A DNA stretch of 64,000 bases from CBDFKJ01 sp965248805 (GTDB lineage Bacteria; Pseudomonadota; Alphaproteobacteria; UBA6615): assembly GCA_965248805.1 (NCBI GenBank), contig CBDFKJ010000006.1, forward strand, positions 62,001 to 126,000. The letters are read 5' to 3'. Shown piece by piece: positions 37,221-45,477 of the stretch (within the stretch, counting starts at the first letter, position 1; every line of letters starts with the position of its first letter). The position numbers and the translations under genes are program-made. A model generated the notes under the pieces. It had not been told where the DNA came from. It saw only the letters and a list, made by a program, of their open reading frames with translations, and did not search any database.

Positions 37221-37276
37221 ACCACAGCAAAATACGGAATCCCAATTCGGACTCTTTCATTCCGATCAATCCACTA
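36132..37276 (-). mobile_element. IS630-family element, copy 2
   Basis: Full-length element in reverse orientation between TA duplications at 36132-36133 and 37275-37276; the outer context reconstructs CTAG. It shares with copy 3 a 7-bp tandem duplication (CCATGAC) and the variant GTGGTATGCG near the left end, whereas copies 1 and 4 have neither. It splits the CHASE2 kinase. Confidence 0.92.
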
Positions 37277-37700
37277 GAGGTGATGGTTGATTGCCCGGAT
37301 TTGCGCTTGCACGGGGACGAGCCTGCGACGAATGATCGAGCATCTGCTCGACAACGCCGTCGAATACAACGAGCACGGCGGCCAGATATCGATTGCACTG
37401 GATGGCAAGGCAGAGACCGAGATCTGCCTGACGATCGTCAACAGCGGTCGGCGGATGGATGCGGCGCAGCGCCAGGCGGCGGTGCAACCGTTCGTGAAGT
37501 TCGAAGGCGAGGCGGTGCAGCGTCGAGGGGGCATGGGCGTCGGCTTGCCCTTGGTGCGGGCGATCGCAGAAGCTCATGGCGGCCGGATCGAGATCGATGA
37601 GACGGACGATCACCTGACCCGCGTCCGCGTCTATCTGCCCGCCAGCCGCAAGGACGACGGCGTCGGGGCGGTACGTGGGGCCGCCGGTGGAGCGGCGCTC

Positions 37701-38589
37701 TAGTGGAGGGATCGGAACGAAAGAGTCCGAATTGGGATTCCGTATTTTGCTGTGGTATGCGCCCGGCAAGGCGCCGGTCCCGCTCGATCGTGTCGCCGAG
37801 ATCGTGCGCCTGACGCAGCAACCGCCGCCGTTTGAGGCGACCCACTGGACGTTGCGCGCGATCGCCAGGGCGGCCGGTATTGCCGCCTCGACGGTGCAGG
37901 CGATCTGGAAGGCTCACGGTCTCAGCCCGCACCGCTGGCGCAACTTCAAGCTGTCGACCGACCCTGCCTTCGCCGAGAAACTCACCGATATCGTCGGCCT
38001 GTATGTCGACCCGCCGGCCCATGCGGTGGTGTTGTCGATCGATGAGAAGTCACAGATCCAGGCGCTCGACCGCCGGTCTGCCGATGAAGAAGGGACGCGC
38101 CGGCACCATGACCCATGACTACAAACGGCACGGCACGACCACGCTGTTTGCGGCGCTCAACGTTCTGGACGGAACGGTGATCGGCCAGAACATGCAGCGC
38201 CACCGCCATCAGGAGTTCATCCGCTTCCTCAACCGCATCGAGCGCACGGTGCCGGCGGACAAGGCCATCCACGCGATCGTCGACAACTACGCGGCGCACA
38301 ACAAGGACAAGGTCCGCGCCTGGCTCGCCCGCCATCCGCGCTGGACTTTCCACTTCACACCGACCTCCTGCTCGTGGCTCAATGCCGTCGAGGGCTTCTT
38401 CGCAAAACTCACCCGGCGGCGGCTCAAGCACGGCGTCTTCCATTCCGTCGTCGATCTCCAGGCCGCAATCAACCGCTTCGTCCGCGAATACAATGCGGCC
38501 AACCCACAGCCATTCATATCGAAAGCCGACCCCGACGACATCATCGCAGCCCGAAACCGAGGGTTCCAAACGTTGGAATCAATCCACTA
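37701..38589 (+). mobile_element. IS630-family element, copy 3, internal deletion derivative
   Basis: Both ends and TA duplications (37701-37702, 38588-38589; target CTAG) are present, but about 256 bp after TATGCG is missing compared with copy 4, removing the transposase start and DNA-binding region. It carries the CCATGAC duplication of copy 2 but not its nonsense mutation. Clean target duplication on a defective element means it was moved by transposase supplied in trans, or decayed after insertion. Confidence 0.9.
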
Positions 38590-38590
38590 G
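37752..38590 (+). pseudogene. IS630 transposase remnant, N-terminal deletion plus frameshift
   Basis: Starts within the helix-turn-helix region (PGKAPVPLDRVAEIV) because of the internal deletion. It shifts frame at the 7-bp duplication near 38110, then continues to the normal C-terminus (GFQTLESIH) and TAG 38588-38590. The catalytic Asp, Asp, Glu segments are present but cannot be made as one protein. Confidence 0.87.
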
Positions 38591-38688
38591 CAATTTCACA
38601 TCTGCCGAAAACACGCTAGGCTGGGCCCCAGGCATGGCACGGCCCTCCAGCGCACGAGCGAGACCGCGCCCGCCAATAAGGGGGACTA

Positions 38689-39147
38689 GTGCAACGCAGC
38701 CTCGGCCTAGTCGGCATTGTCACTGTCGCATTCGTGGTCGCGACGGTGCAAGCCCAGCAGGTCGGTCCTTGGGCGCCGACGTGCGCGCTCGACACCAGGA
38801 CCAATACCGAAGTGTGTCGCGCCGACATGACGACGCAATATCGGCGCAATTCGGTTCTGGTTTCGGTCGGCACCGATGACGAAAAGCCGACGGTCGCCTT
38901 GCAGGTCTCCGACGCGGAAGTGCGCTATGCGCAATTGCTTGTCAGAGATGCACCGGCGCCGGCGGAGCTTATCTGCGAAGCGTTGCAGTGCGCGATGAGT
39001 TACGACGATGCGCGCATGGTCATCGAGCAGTTCCAGACCGCCGACAGCGCGCAGGTCCGGCTGTTTACCGGCAGCGGCGCGACGGTGATGGTTCGTCTGA
39101 GTCTGTCCGGGTTCAACGAGGCCTATGCAGCAGCGCGCGGCAATTGA
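38689..39147 (+). CDS. Secreted protein, IalB-like
   Basis: A 152-residue exported protein with signal peptide (LVGIVTVAFVVATVQAQQ) and a mature part beginning VGPWAPTCALDTRTNTEVC. It has paired cysteines and a later LICEALQC pair, the pattern of the invasion-associated locus B family of alphaproteobacterial periplasmic proteins. GTG 38689 is preceded by AAGGGGGAC. Its role is not known, and family assignment rests on the Trp/Cys pattern. It lies just downstream of IS630 copy 3, which may affect its promoter. Confidence 0.65.
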   Translation: MQRSLGLVGIVTVAFVVATVQAQQVGPWAPTCALDTRTNTEVCRADMTTQYRRNSVLVSVGTDDEKPTVALQVSDAEVRYAQLLVRDAPAPAELICEALQCAMSYDDARMVIEQFQTADSAQVRLFTGSGATVMVRLSLSGFNEAYAAARGN

Positions 39148-39209
39148 GCACGCGCGCCTTCTCACGATATTTATCGCTGATGGCCGGCATGATTTGGTGC
39201 AGTTGAACC

Positions 39210-41531
39210 ATGGCTGAAGCGGTCTCCCAGTTCGGAATCGGTCAGCCGGTGCGGCGCCTGGAAGACGCTCGCATGCTGGCCGGGAAGGGCACGTACGTCG
39301 ATGACGTCGATGTACCGCTCCTGGCCCATGCGGCGGTCGTAAGGTCGACACACGCGCACGCCGATATCCGAACATTCGACATTAGCCGTGCCGTGCAAGT
39401 TGCCGGCATTTTGGACTTAATACTGAGCGACGAGTTGGAGGGGCTAGGGGCGATGCGGGCCCGACTGCCGGTCGCCGGGCACAACGGCGAAGCGCCGAAG
39501 ACGCCGGCGGTGCCGGTCCTGGCGCGCGGTCGCGTCCGCTATGTGGGCGAGCCCATCGCTGTCGTCCTCGCTCGAACGGCGGACGCCGCTCGCGAGGCTG
39601 CGGATTTGATAGACATCGGGTATGGACCCTTGCCGGCGCTGGTCGGGCCCGAGACGGCGCTTGCGGTGGGGGCGGCACAGATTTGGGAGGATGTCCCCGG
39701 CAATCTGAGCATGGACTTCGCGGCCGGCGATGCACACGCCGTCAAGGCCGCTTTCGCCGGGGCGGCGCATACCGTGTCGCTCGATCTCGACAACACGAGG
39801 GTGGCGGCCGTGCCGATTGAACCACGGGGCGCAATCGGCGACTTCAACCATGGCACAGGGCAGTACACCCTGACCGTATCGGGGCAGTCGCTGCACGGCC
39901 TGCGTAAGCAGATCGCCGAGGATGTGCTGGACGTTGCGGTCGATAAGGTGCGCCTGCTGGCCAAGGACGTGGGCGGCGGATTTGGCACCAAGAACGCGCT
40001 CTACCCGGAATACATCCTGGTCCTGGTCGCTTCCCGGCGATTGGGTCAACCGGTCAAATGGGTCGCCGAGCGCAGCGAGAGCTTCCTCGCCGATACGCAG
40101 GGGCGGGGGCAGCGCAGCCGGGTCGAGCTGGCGCTGGATTCCGATGGCGCGTTTCTCGGGCTGCGGGTGGACACCCTGGCGGACATGGGCGCCCACGGCG
40201 CGAGCATCGGCCCGTTCGTGCCGACCCACGGCAGTGCCCGTACCCAGGGTGGACCCTACCGGATCCCGGCGATCAGCTATCGGGCGCGGGTGGCGCTGAC
40301 CAACACGGCGCCGGTGGCGCCCTATCGCGGCGCCGGACGGCCCGAAGCGAGCTATCATATCGAGCGCATCATCGATCACGCGGCCAATGAGCTGGGCATC
40401 GACCGCATCGAGTTGCGCCGGCGCAATCTGCTGCGGCCCGGCGACCTGCCCTACGCGACGCCGATGGGCGAGAGGTTCGATTCGGGCGACTTCGCCGCCG
40501 TGCTCGATCGCACGCTCGCCGCCGCCGCGTGGCACGACTTCGCCGATCGCGCCGCCGAGGCGCCTGCGCGCGGCCGTCGACGCGGTATCGGCGCGGCACT
40601 GTATCTGGAATGCAGCGGCGGCGCGCCGCAGGAATATGCGGCGCTGGCCTTCGGCACCGACGGCGACATCACCCTGAGCGTCGGCAGCCTTTCGACCGGC
40701 ATGGGGCACGAGACAAGCCTGGCGCAAATTGTCGCCCACCGGCTGGGCGTCAACATCGCGCGCGTGCGCCTGCGCCAGGGCGACACCGATGCGACGCCGC
40801 TGGGCGGTGGCCATAGTGGCTCCCGCGTCCTGGAGGTCGCGGGATCGGCGGTCGTACAAGCGGCGGCCCAGGTGGTCGAGCGGGCGACGGCGCTGGCCAG
40901 CGAGATGCTGGAGGCGGCGGCGGAGGATTTGGTGTTCGCCGCCGGCCAGTTCACGATTGTCGGCGCCGATCGCGTGCTGGCGCTCGACGAGGTGATAGCT
41001 ACCGCCCGTGAGCCGTCTGGCGGCAACAAGCTAGACAGCGATGCTACGTTCAGCCGTCAAAACGTAACCTACCCCAATGGCTGCCACGTTGCCGAGGTCG
41101 AGATCGATATCGAGACCGGTCGGGTCGAGGTGGTGGATTTTAATGCAGTCGAGGATTTCGGCACCATCGTCAACCCGCTCACCGCAGCCGGTCAGGCGAT
41201 GGGCGGAACGGTCCAGGGCATTGGCCAGGCGCTGTGGGAGCATGTGGTCTATGATGCCGACAGCGGCCAGTTGCTCACCGGCTCGTTGATGGACTATGCG
41301 CTGCCGCGCGCCGCCGATGTGCCGCGTTTGCCGGTCGCGTTCTTCGAAGATGCGCCGACGGCGAACAACCCTCTGGGCGTCAAAGGCGCAGGCGAGGCAG
41401 GGTGCGTCGGCGCGACGCCGGCGGTCGTGAACGCGGTGATCCATGCCCTGCGTGAGTTCGGCGTCACCCATATCGACATGCCGTTGAGCAGTGAGCGCGT
41501 GTGGCGGGCCATTCACGGGCGCGGCGCCTAG
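39210..41531 (+). CDS. Molybdenum hydroxylase large subunit (xanthine dehydrogenase / CoxL family)
   Basis: A 773-residue molybdopterin-cytosine-dinucleotide-binding subunit. The a/b hammerhead domain (GKGTYVDDVDVP) is followed by the Mo-binding domains: KDVGGGFGTKNALYPEY, APYRGAGRPEASYHIERIID, QGDTDATPLGGGHSGSR and the C-terminal GVKGAGEAGCVGATPAV with the catalytic Glu. The active-site loop reads AP-Y-RGAGR, not the Cys-containing loop of true carbon monoxide dehydrogenase, so it is a hydroxylase of unknown substrate. The FAD and iron-sulfur subunits are not in the window. Confidence 0.9.
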   Translation: MAEAVSQFGIGQPVRRLEDARMLAGKGTYVDDVDVPLLAHAAVVRSTHAHADIRTFDISRAVQVAGILDLILSDELEGLGAMRARLPVAGHNGEAPKTPAVPVLARGRVRYVGEPIAVVLARTADAAREAADLIDIGYGPLPALVGPETALAVGAAQIWEDVPGNLSMDFAAGDAHAVKAAFAGAAHTVSLDLDNTRVAAVPIEPRGAIGDFNHGTGQYTLTVSGQSLHGLRKQIAEDVLDVAVDKVRLLAKDVGGGFGTKNALYPEYILVLVASRRLGQPVKWVAERSESFLADTQGRGQRSRVELALDSDGAFLGLRVDTLADMGAHGASIGPFVPTHGSARTQGGPYRIPAISYRARVALTNTAPVAPYRGAGRPEASYHIERIIDHAANELGIDRIELRRRNLLRPGDLPYATPMGERFDSGDFAAVLDRTLAAAAWHDFADRAAEAPARGRRRGIGAALYLECSGGAPQEYAALAFGTDGDITLSVGSLSTGMGHETSLAQIVAHRLGVNIARVRLRQGDTDATPLGGGHSGSRVLEVAGSAVVQAAAQVVERATALASEMLEAAAEDLVFAAGQFTIVGADRVLALDEVIATAREPSGGNKLDSDATFSRQNVTYPNGCHVAEVEIDIETGRVEVVDFNAVEDFGTIVNPLTAAGQAMGGTVQGIGQALWEHVVYDADSGQLLTGSLMDYALPRAADVPRLPVAFFEDAPTANNPLGVKGAGEAGCVGATPAVVNAVIHALREFGVTHIDMPLSSERVWRAIHGRGA

Positions 41532-41658
41532 CCACGGCGCTACGCCGGAATGGGCTCGGCGCGACGCGTCGACGGCCTCGTGATTTTACGATGGAGGTGC
41601 GCGTCGGTTACTCTTGATGCGGCTGCTGATCATTGCAGCGACGTGCACAGGCACCGCG

Positions 41659-42087
41659 ATGTCGCTTGGCCATCACGAAGACTTTGGTCGACACGATGCA
41701 CCGAAAGTCGGCTCCGACCGGGGCTTCGGCCTGGTGTTCGCCGGCGTGTTTACGCTGATCGCGATGTGGCCGGTTTTGTCGGGCGCACTGCCGCGGTGGT
41801 GGGCGCTAGCGATCGCCGGTGCCTTCGCGATGGTCACAGTCATGTGGCCACAAGTGTTGGCGCCGCTCAAGCTGCTTTGGTTCCGTTTTGGATTGCTGCT
41901 GCACGCCGTGGTCAATCCGCTGGTGATGGCCCTGCTGTTCTTCGCCGTCGTCACGCCAACGGGATTGTTGATGCGAGCTGTCGGCAACGACCCGTTGCGT
42001 CTGCGCCGCGAGCCCAATGCCCGCAGCTATTGGATCGAGCGCCAGCCCCCCGGTCCGGCGCCCGAGACGATGCGCCAACAGTTCTAA
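41659..42087 (+). CDS. SxtJ-family membrane protein
   Basis: About 142 residues with three to four hydrophobic helices. It begins MSLGHHEDFGRHDAPK and then SDRGFGLVFAGVFTLIAMWP, the opening typical of SxtJ-family proteins, named from the saxitoxin cluster but widespread in bacteria. ATG 41659 matches that family start; the frame is open to ATG 41617. The next genes are a DUF5989 protein and a carbamoyltransferase, the usual SxtJ partners. Biochemical function is unknown. Confidence 0.78.
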   Translation: MSLGHHEDFGRHDAPKVGSDRGFGLVFAGVFTLIAMWPVLSGALPRWWALAIAGAFAMVTVMWPQVLAPLKLLWFRFGLLLHAVVNPLVMALLFFAVVTPTGLLMRAVGNDPLRLRREPNARSYWIERQPPGPAPETMRQQF

Positions 42088-42098
42088 GGTAGGCGGCG

Positions 42099-42251
42099 AT
42101 GCTATCCTTTGTCGCAGAGTTCTGGGCCTTCATGAGGGTTCGAAAGAAGTACTGGCTGGTGCCGGTACTGGTGATGATGGCGCTGTTTGGCGGTCTCGTT
42201 GTTTTCAGCCAAGGTAGCGCCGTCGCGCCGTTCATCTACACAATCTTCTAG
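42099..42251 (+). CDS. DUF5989 small membrane protein (SxtK-like)
   Basis: A 50-residue protein: MLSFVAEFWAFMRVRKKYWL followed by a single hydrophobic helix (VPVLVMMALFGGLVVF) and SAVAPFIYTIF. This matches the short DUF5989 proteins found between SxtJ and carbamoyltransferase genes. It starts 11 bp after the SxtJ-like stop. IS630 copy 4 is inserted in its TAG stop codon, and because the target is CTAG the stop is regenerated (TA duplicated, G from the IS), leaving the protein unchanged. Confidence 0.8.
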   Translation: MLSFVAEFWAFMRVRKKYWLVPVLVMMALFGGLVVFSQGSAVAPFIYTIF

Positions 42252-43386
42252 TGGATTGATCGGAATGAAAGAGTCCGAATTGGGATTCCGTATTTTGCTG
42301 TGTTATGCGAATCTGGCGTATGCGCAGTGGAATCTCCTTCACCCTATCCGCCGGCGACCGTCAGCGATTGCGCGCGGTCGTCGCGGATCCCAAGAGCCCG
42401 CAGAAACACGTCTGGCGGGCACATATTGTCCTTCTCAGCGGCGAGGGTCTGGGCACCTCGGCGATCATGACCGAGACCGGCAAGTCCAAGACCTGCGTGT
42501 GGCGCTGGCAAGAGCGGTTCATGCACGAGGGTGTCGGCGGCCTGCTTCGCGACAAGTCCCGTCCGCCCGGCAAGGCGCCGGTCCCGCTCGATCGTGTCGC
42601 CGAGATCGTGCGCCTGACGCAGCAACCGCCGCCGTTTGAGGCGACCCACTGGACGTTGCGCGCGATCGCCAGGGCGGCCGGTATTGCCGCCTCGACGGTG
42701 CAGGCGATCTGGAAGGCTCACGGTCTCAGCCCGCACCGCTGGCGCAACTTCAAGCTGTCGACCGACCCTGCCTTCGCCGAGAAACTCACCGATATCGTCG
42801 GCCTGTATGTCGACCCGCCGGCCCATGCGGTGGTGTTGTCGATCGATGAGAAGTCACAGATCCAGGCGCTCGACCGCCGGTCTGCCGATGAAGAAGGGAC
42901 GCGCCGGCACCATGACTACAAACGGCACGGCACGACCACGCTGTTTGCGGCGCTCAACGTTCTGGACGGAACGGTGATCGGCCAGAACATGCAGCGCCAC
43001 CGCCATCAGGAGTTCATCCGCTTCCTCAACCGCATCGAGCGCACGGTGCCGGCGGACAAGGCCATCCACGCGATCGTCGACAACTACGCGGCGCACAACA
43101 AGGACAAGGTCCGCGCCTGGCTCGCCCGCCATCCGCGCTGGACTTTCCACTTCACACCGACCTCCTGCTCGTGGCTCAATGCCGTCGAGGGCTTCTTCGC
43201 AAAATTCACCCGGCGGCGGCTCAAGCACGGCGTCTTCCATTCCGTCGTCGATCTCCAGGCCGCAATCAACCGCTTCGTCCGCGAATACAATGCGGCCAAC
43301 CCACAGCCATTCATATGGAAAGCCGACCCCGACGACATCATCGCAGCCCGAAACCGAGGGTTCCAAACGTTGGAATCAATCCACTA
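42249..43386 (+). mobile_element. IS630-family element, copy 4, intact
   Basis: Full-length element between TA duplications (42249-42250 and 43385-43386) in a CTAG site. It separates the DUF5989 gene from the carbamoyltransferase gene by 1.1 kb; before insertion the distance from stop to start was 13 bp. It carries the only intact IS630 transposase in the window. Confidence 0.94.
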
Positions 43387-43387
43387 G
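42305..43387 (+). CDS. IS630-family transposase, intact
   Basis: A 360-residue transposase. Two N-terminal helix-turn-helix regions (SAIMTETGKSKTCVWRWQERF; THWTLRAIARAAGIAASTV) precede the DDE core with VLSIDEKSQIQALDR, IHAIVDNYAAHNK and SCSWLNAVEGFFAKF. The last codon is in the IS tip and the stop TAG is formed by the TA duplication plus the flanking G, so the stop is supplied by the CTAG target. It is the likely source of transposase for the three defective copies. Confidence 0.94.
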   Translation: MRIWRMRSGISFTLSAGDRQRLRAVVADPKSPQKHVWRAHIVLLSGEGLGTSAIMTETGKSKTCVWRWQERFMHEGVGGLLRDKSRPPGKAPVPLDRVAEIVRLTQQPPPFEATHWTLRAIARAAGIAASTVQAIWKAHGLSPHRWRNFKLSTDPAFAEKLTDIVGLYVDPPAHAVVLSIDEKSQIQALDRRSADEEGTRRHHDYKRHGTTTLFAALNVLDGTVIGQNMQRHRHQEFIRFLNRIERTVPADKAIHAIVDNYAAHNKDKVRAWLARHPRWTFHFTPTSCSWLNAVEGFFAKFTRRRLKHGVFHSVVDLQAAINRFVREYNAANPQPFIWKADPDDIIAARNRGFQTLESIH

Positions 43388-43399
43388 CGAGTTGATCGG

Positions 43400-45238
43400 A
43401 TGCGGGTCGTCGGCGTTTCCGCATTCTATCACGACAGTGCTGCGGCGCTGATCGAGGATGGACGTATCGTCGCTGCCGCGCAGGAGGAGCGCTTCACGCG
43501 CAAGAAGCACGACAGCGCGTTTCCCGAGCACGCACTGGCTTATTGCCTGGACGCGGCTGGCGTAGAGCTTGCCGACATCGACTATTTGGTCTTTTACGAC
43601 AAGCCATTTCTGAAGTTCGAACGGTTGCTGGAGACCTATCTGGCCTTCGCGCCCCGCGGCTTCGCGTCGTTTCGCCTCGCGATCCCGGTATGGCTGAAGG
43701 AGAAGCTGTTCCAGAAGTCGTTGCTGCGCAAAAAACTCGCAGCCCACGCGCCCGCATTCGACTGGCAGAACCGGTTGCTGTTCGCCGAGCATCACCAATC
43801 TCACGCCGCCAGTGCATTCTTCGCCTCGCCGTTCGAGGAGGCAGCGGTGCTGACGATGGACGGGGTCGGCGAGTGGGCGACGACATCGGCCGGCGTTGGA
43901 CGCGGCAATGATCTGGAGATCCTGCGCGAGATCCACTGGCCGCATTCGATCGGTCTTCTGTACTCGGCGTTCACTTACTACACCGGTTTCAAGGTCAACT
44001 CCGGCGAGTACAAGCTCATGGGACTGGCGCCCTACGGCGAGCCGACCTTCGCACAGACCATCTTCGACAATCTGGTCGATCTGAAGGACGACGGAACCTT
44101 CCGTCTGGATCTCGACTACTTCGACTACTGCACCGGCCTGACGATGACCAATGGCGCCTTCGATGACCTGTTCGGCGGGCCGGCGCGCAAACCCGACAGC
44201 GAACTTCTGACGTCACATCACATGGACCTGGCGGCCTCGGTGCAGAAGGTCACCGAGGAAGTGGTGTTGCGCCTGACGCGCTCACTGGTGCGCGAGACCG
44301 GCCAGTGCAATCTGTGCCTGGCCGGTGGGGTCGCGCTGAACTGTGTCGCCAACGGCAAGGTGTTGCGCGACGGTGCGGTCGAGAACCTGTGGATCCAGCC
44401 GGCTGCCGGCGACGCGGGCGGTGCGTTGGGCGCAGCGCTGGCAGCCTATCACGGATTTCAGCGCCAGCCGCGCAAGATAAACGGTGCGCAGGATGCTATG
44501 CACGGCGCCTATCTGGGCCCGCAGTTCGAGCAATCCGAAATCGAACGCCGGCTGAGCGATGCCGGCGCGCGGTTCGAAGTGGTGGACGATGACGCCTTGT
44601 ACGCGGCGTGTGCCGAGGCCATCGCCGACGGCAAGGCGCTAGGCTGGTTCCAGGGCCGGATGGAGTTCGGCCCGCGGGCGCTGGGCGGGCGTTCGATCCT
44701 GGGCGATCCGCGCTCGCCGACGATGCAAAAGGTCCTGAACCTGAAGGTGAAGTATCGCGAGTCGTTTCGACCGTTCGCACCGGCGGTGCTGCGCGAGCAC
44801 GTGTCGGAGTGGTTCGAGCTCGATGCCGATAGCCCCTATATGCTGCTGGTCGCCGACGTCAGCAAACGACGGCAGCGCAAGATGACCGATGCCGAAGGCC
44901 GGCTATTCGGCATCGATAAGCTCAACGTCGTGCGCTCCGAGATCCCGGCGGTCACCCATGTCGACTATTCGGCGCGCGTGCAGACGGTGCATGCGGAGAC
45001 CAATCCGCGGTTTCATGCGTTGCTGCAGGCGCACCATGCGCGCACCGGCTGTCCGGTGATGATCAACACCAGCTTCAACGTGCGCGGCGAGCCGATCGTA
45101 TGCACGCCGGAAGACGCGTTTCGCTGCTTCATGGGCACGGGCATCGAGGCGCTGGCGATCGGCAACTGCTTCCTGCGCAAGGAGGCGCAGGAAGCAGCGT
45201 TGGCCGAAGACTACACGGAGGCGTTCGAGCTCGATTAG
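43400..45238 (+). CDS. Carbamoyltransferase, NodU/SxtI family
   Basis: A 612-residue carbamoyltransferase. The N-terminal Kae1-like ATPase domain (VVGVSAFYHDSAAALIEDG, metal-site His residues in EHHQSHAASAFFASPF, LTMDGVGEWATTS) forms carbamoyl-adenylate. The C-terminal YrdC-like domain (FGPRALGGRSILGDPRS, NTSFNVRGEPIVCTPEDA) transfers it to a hydroxyl acceptor. NodU acts on Nod factors and SxtI in saxitoxin synthesis; the acceptor here is unknown. It was the third gene of the SxtJ/DUF5989 operon until IS630 copy 4 entered. The coding sequence is intact. Confidence 0.92.
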   Translation: MRVVGVSAFYHDSAAALIEDGRIVAAAQEERFTRKKHDSAFPEHALAYCLDAAGVELADIDYLVFYDKPFLKFERLLETYLAFAPRGFASFRLAIPVWLKEKLFQKSLLRKKLAAHAPAFDWQNRLLFAEHHQSHAASAFFASPFEEAAVLTMDGVGEWATTSAGVGRGNDLEILREIHWPHSIGLLYSAFTYYTGFKVNSGEYKLMGLAPYGEPTFAQTIFDNLVDLKDDGTFRLDLDYFDYCTGLTMTNGAFDDLFGGPARKPDSELLTSHHMDLAASVQKVTEEVVLRLTRSLVRETGQCNLCLAGGVALNCVANGKVLRDGAVENLWIQPAAGDAGGALGAALAAYHGFQRQPRKINGAQDAMHGAYLGPQFEQSEIERRLSDAGARFEVVDDDALYAACAEAIADGKALGWFQGRMEFGPRALGGRSILGDPRSPTMQKVLNLKVKYRESFRPFAPAVLREHVSEWFELDADSPYMLLVADVSKRRQRKMTDAEGRLFGIDKLNVVRSEIPAVTHVDYSARVQTVHAETNPRFHALLQAHHARTGCPVMINTSFNVRGEPIVCTPEDAFRCFMGTGIEALAIGNCFLRKEAQEAALAEDYTEAFELD

Positions 45239-45477
45239 GTCGCGGGCGCGTTCACCGGCCTTGCGAGCCGCCATGTCCTCACACAGGCGCACAGCGGTAA
45301 ACGGCGACAACATCTGCGAACTACCGAATCTGACCCAAAGGCGAAGTCGAGTTCGCATTGGCCTAATTTCATGATCATGAGGCGACCGGCGGTAGTCGGA
45401 ACGCGAGCAGACTCATTCCAGTGATATGGAGCGCGTACCAACGTGCAGTCTCAGTGTAACTTGTGGAAGGAATAGCT

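Larger units (their letters stand above)
34289..37703 (+). pseudogene. CHASE2-PAS histidine kinase, interrupted by IS630 copy 2
   Basis: The 5' part (34289-36133) encodes a membrane helix near residue 30, a periplasmic CHASE2 sensor (VEIDSRSLTSLGVWPWPRTHH), three hydrophobic helices (about 285-360), a PAS domain and HisKA with the phospho-acceptor His in NASHEWRTPLN. IS630 copy 2 interrupts at a CTAG. The rest (37277-37703) supplies the ATPase domain (LRRMIEHLLDNAVEY, GMGVGLPLVRAIAEAHGG). A second defect, apparently a two-base deletion at about 37323, puts LHGDE and LRRMIEH in different frames. The stop TAG is the target site of IS630 copy 3. Confidence 0.85.

Noticed and set aside
39210..41531. 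Aerobic carbon monoxide dehydrogenase large subunit
   Set aside because: The active-site loop lacks the Cys-containing signature of true CO dehydrogenase, and the small and medium subunit genes are not adjacent.
41659..45238. Saxitoxin biosynthesis
   Set aside because: Only the SxtJ/SxtK/SxtI-type cassette is present; the polyketide-like SxtA, amidinotransferase and oxygenases are absent, and the cassette is widespread in non-toxic bacteria.
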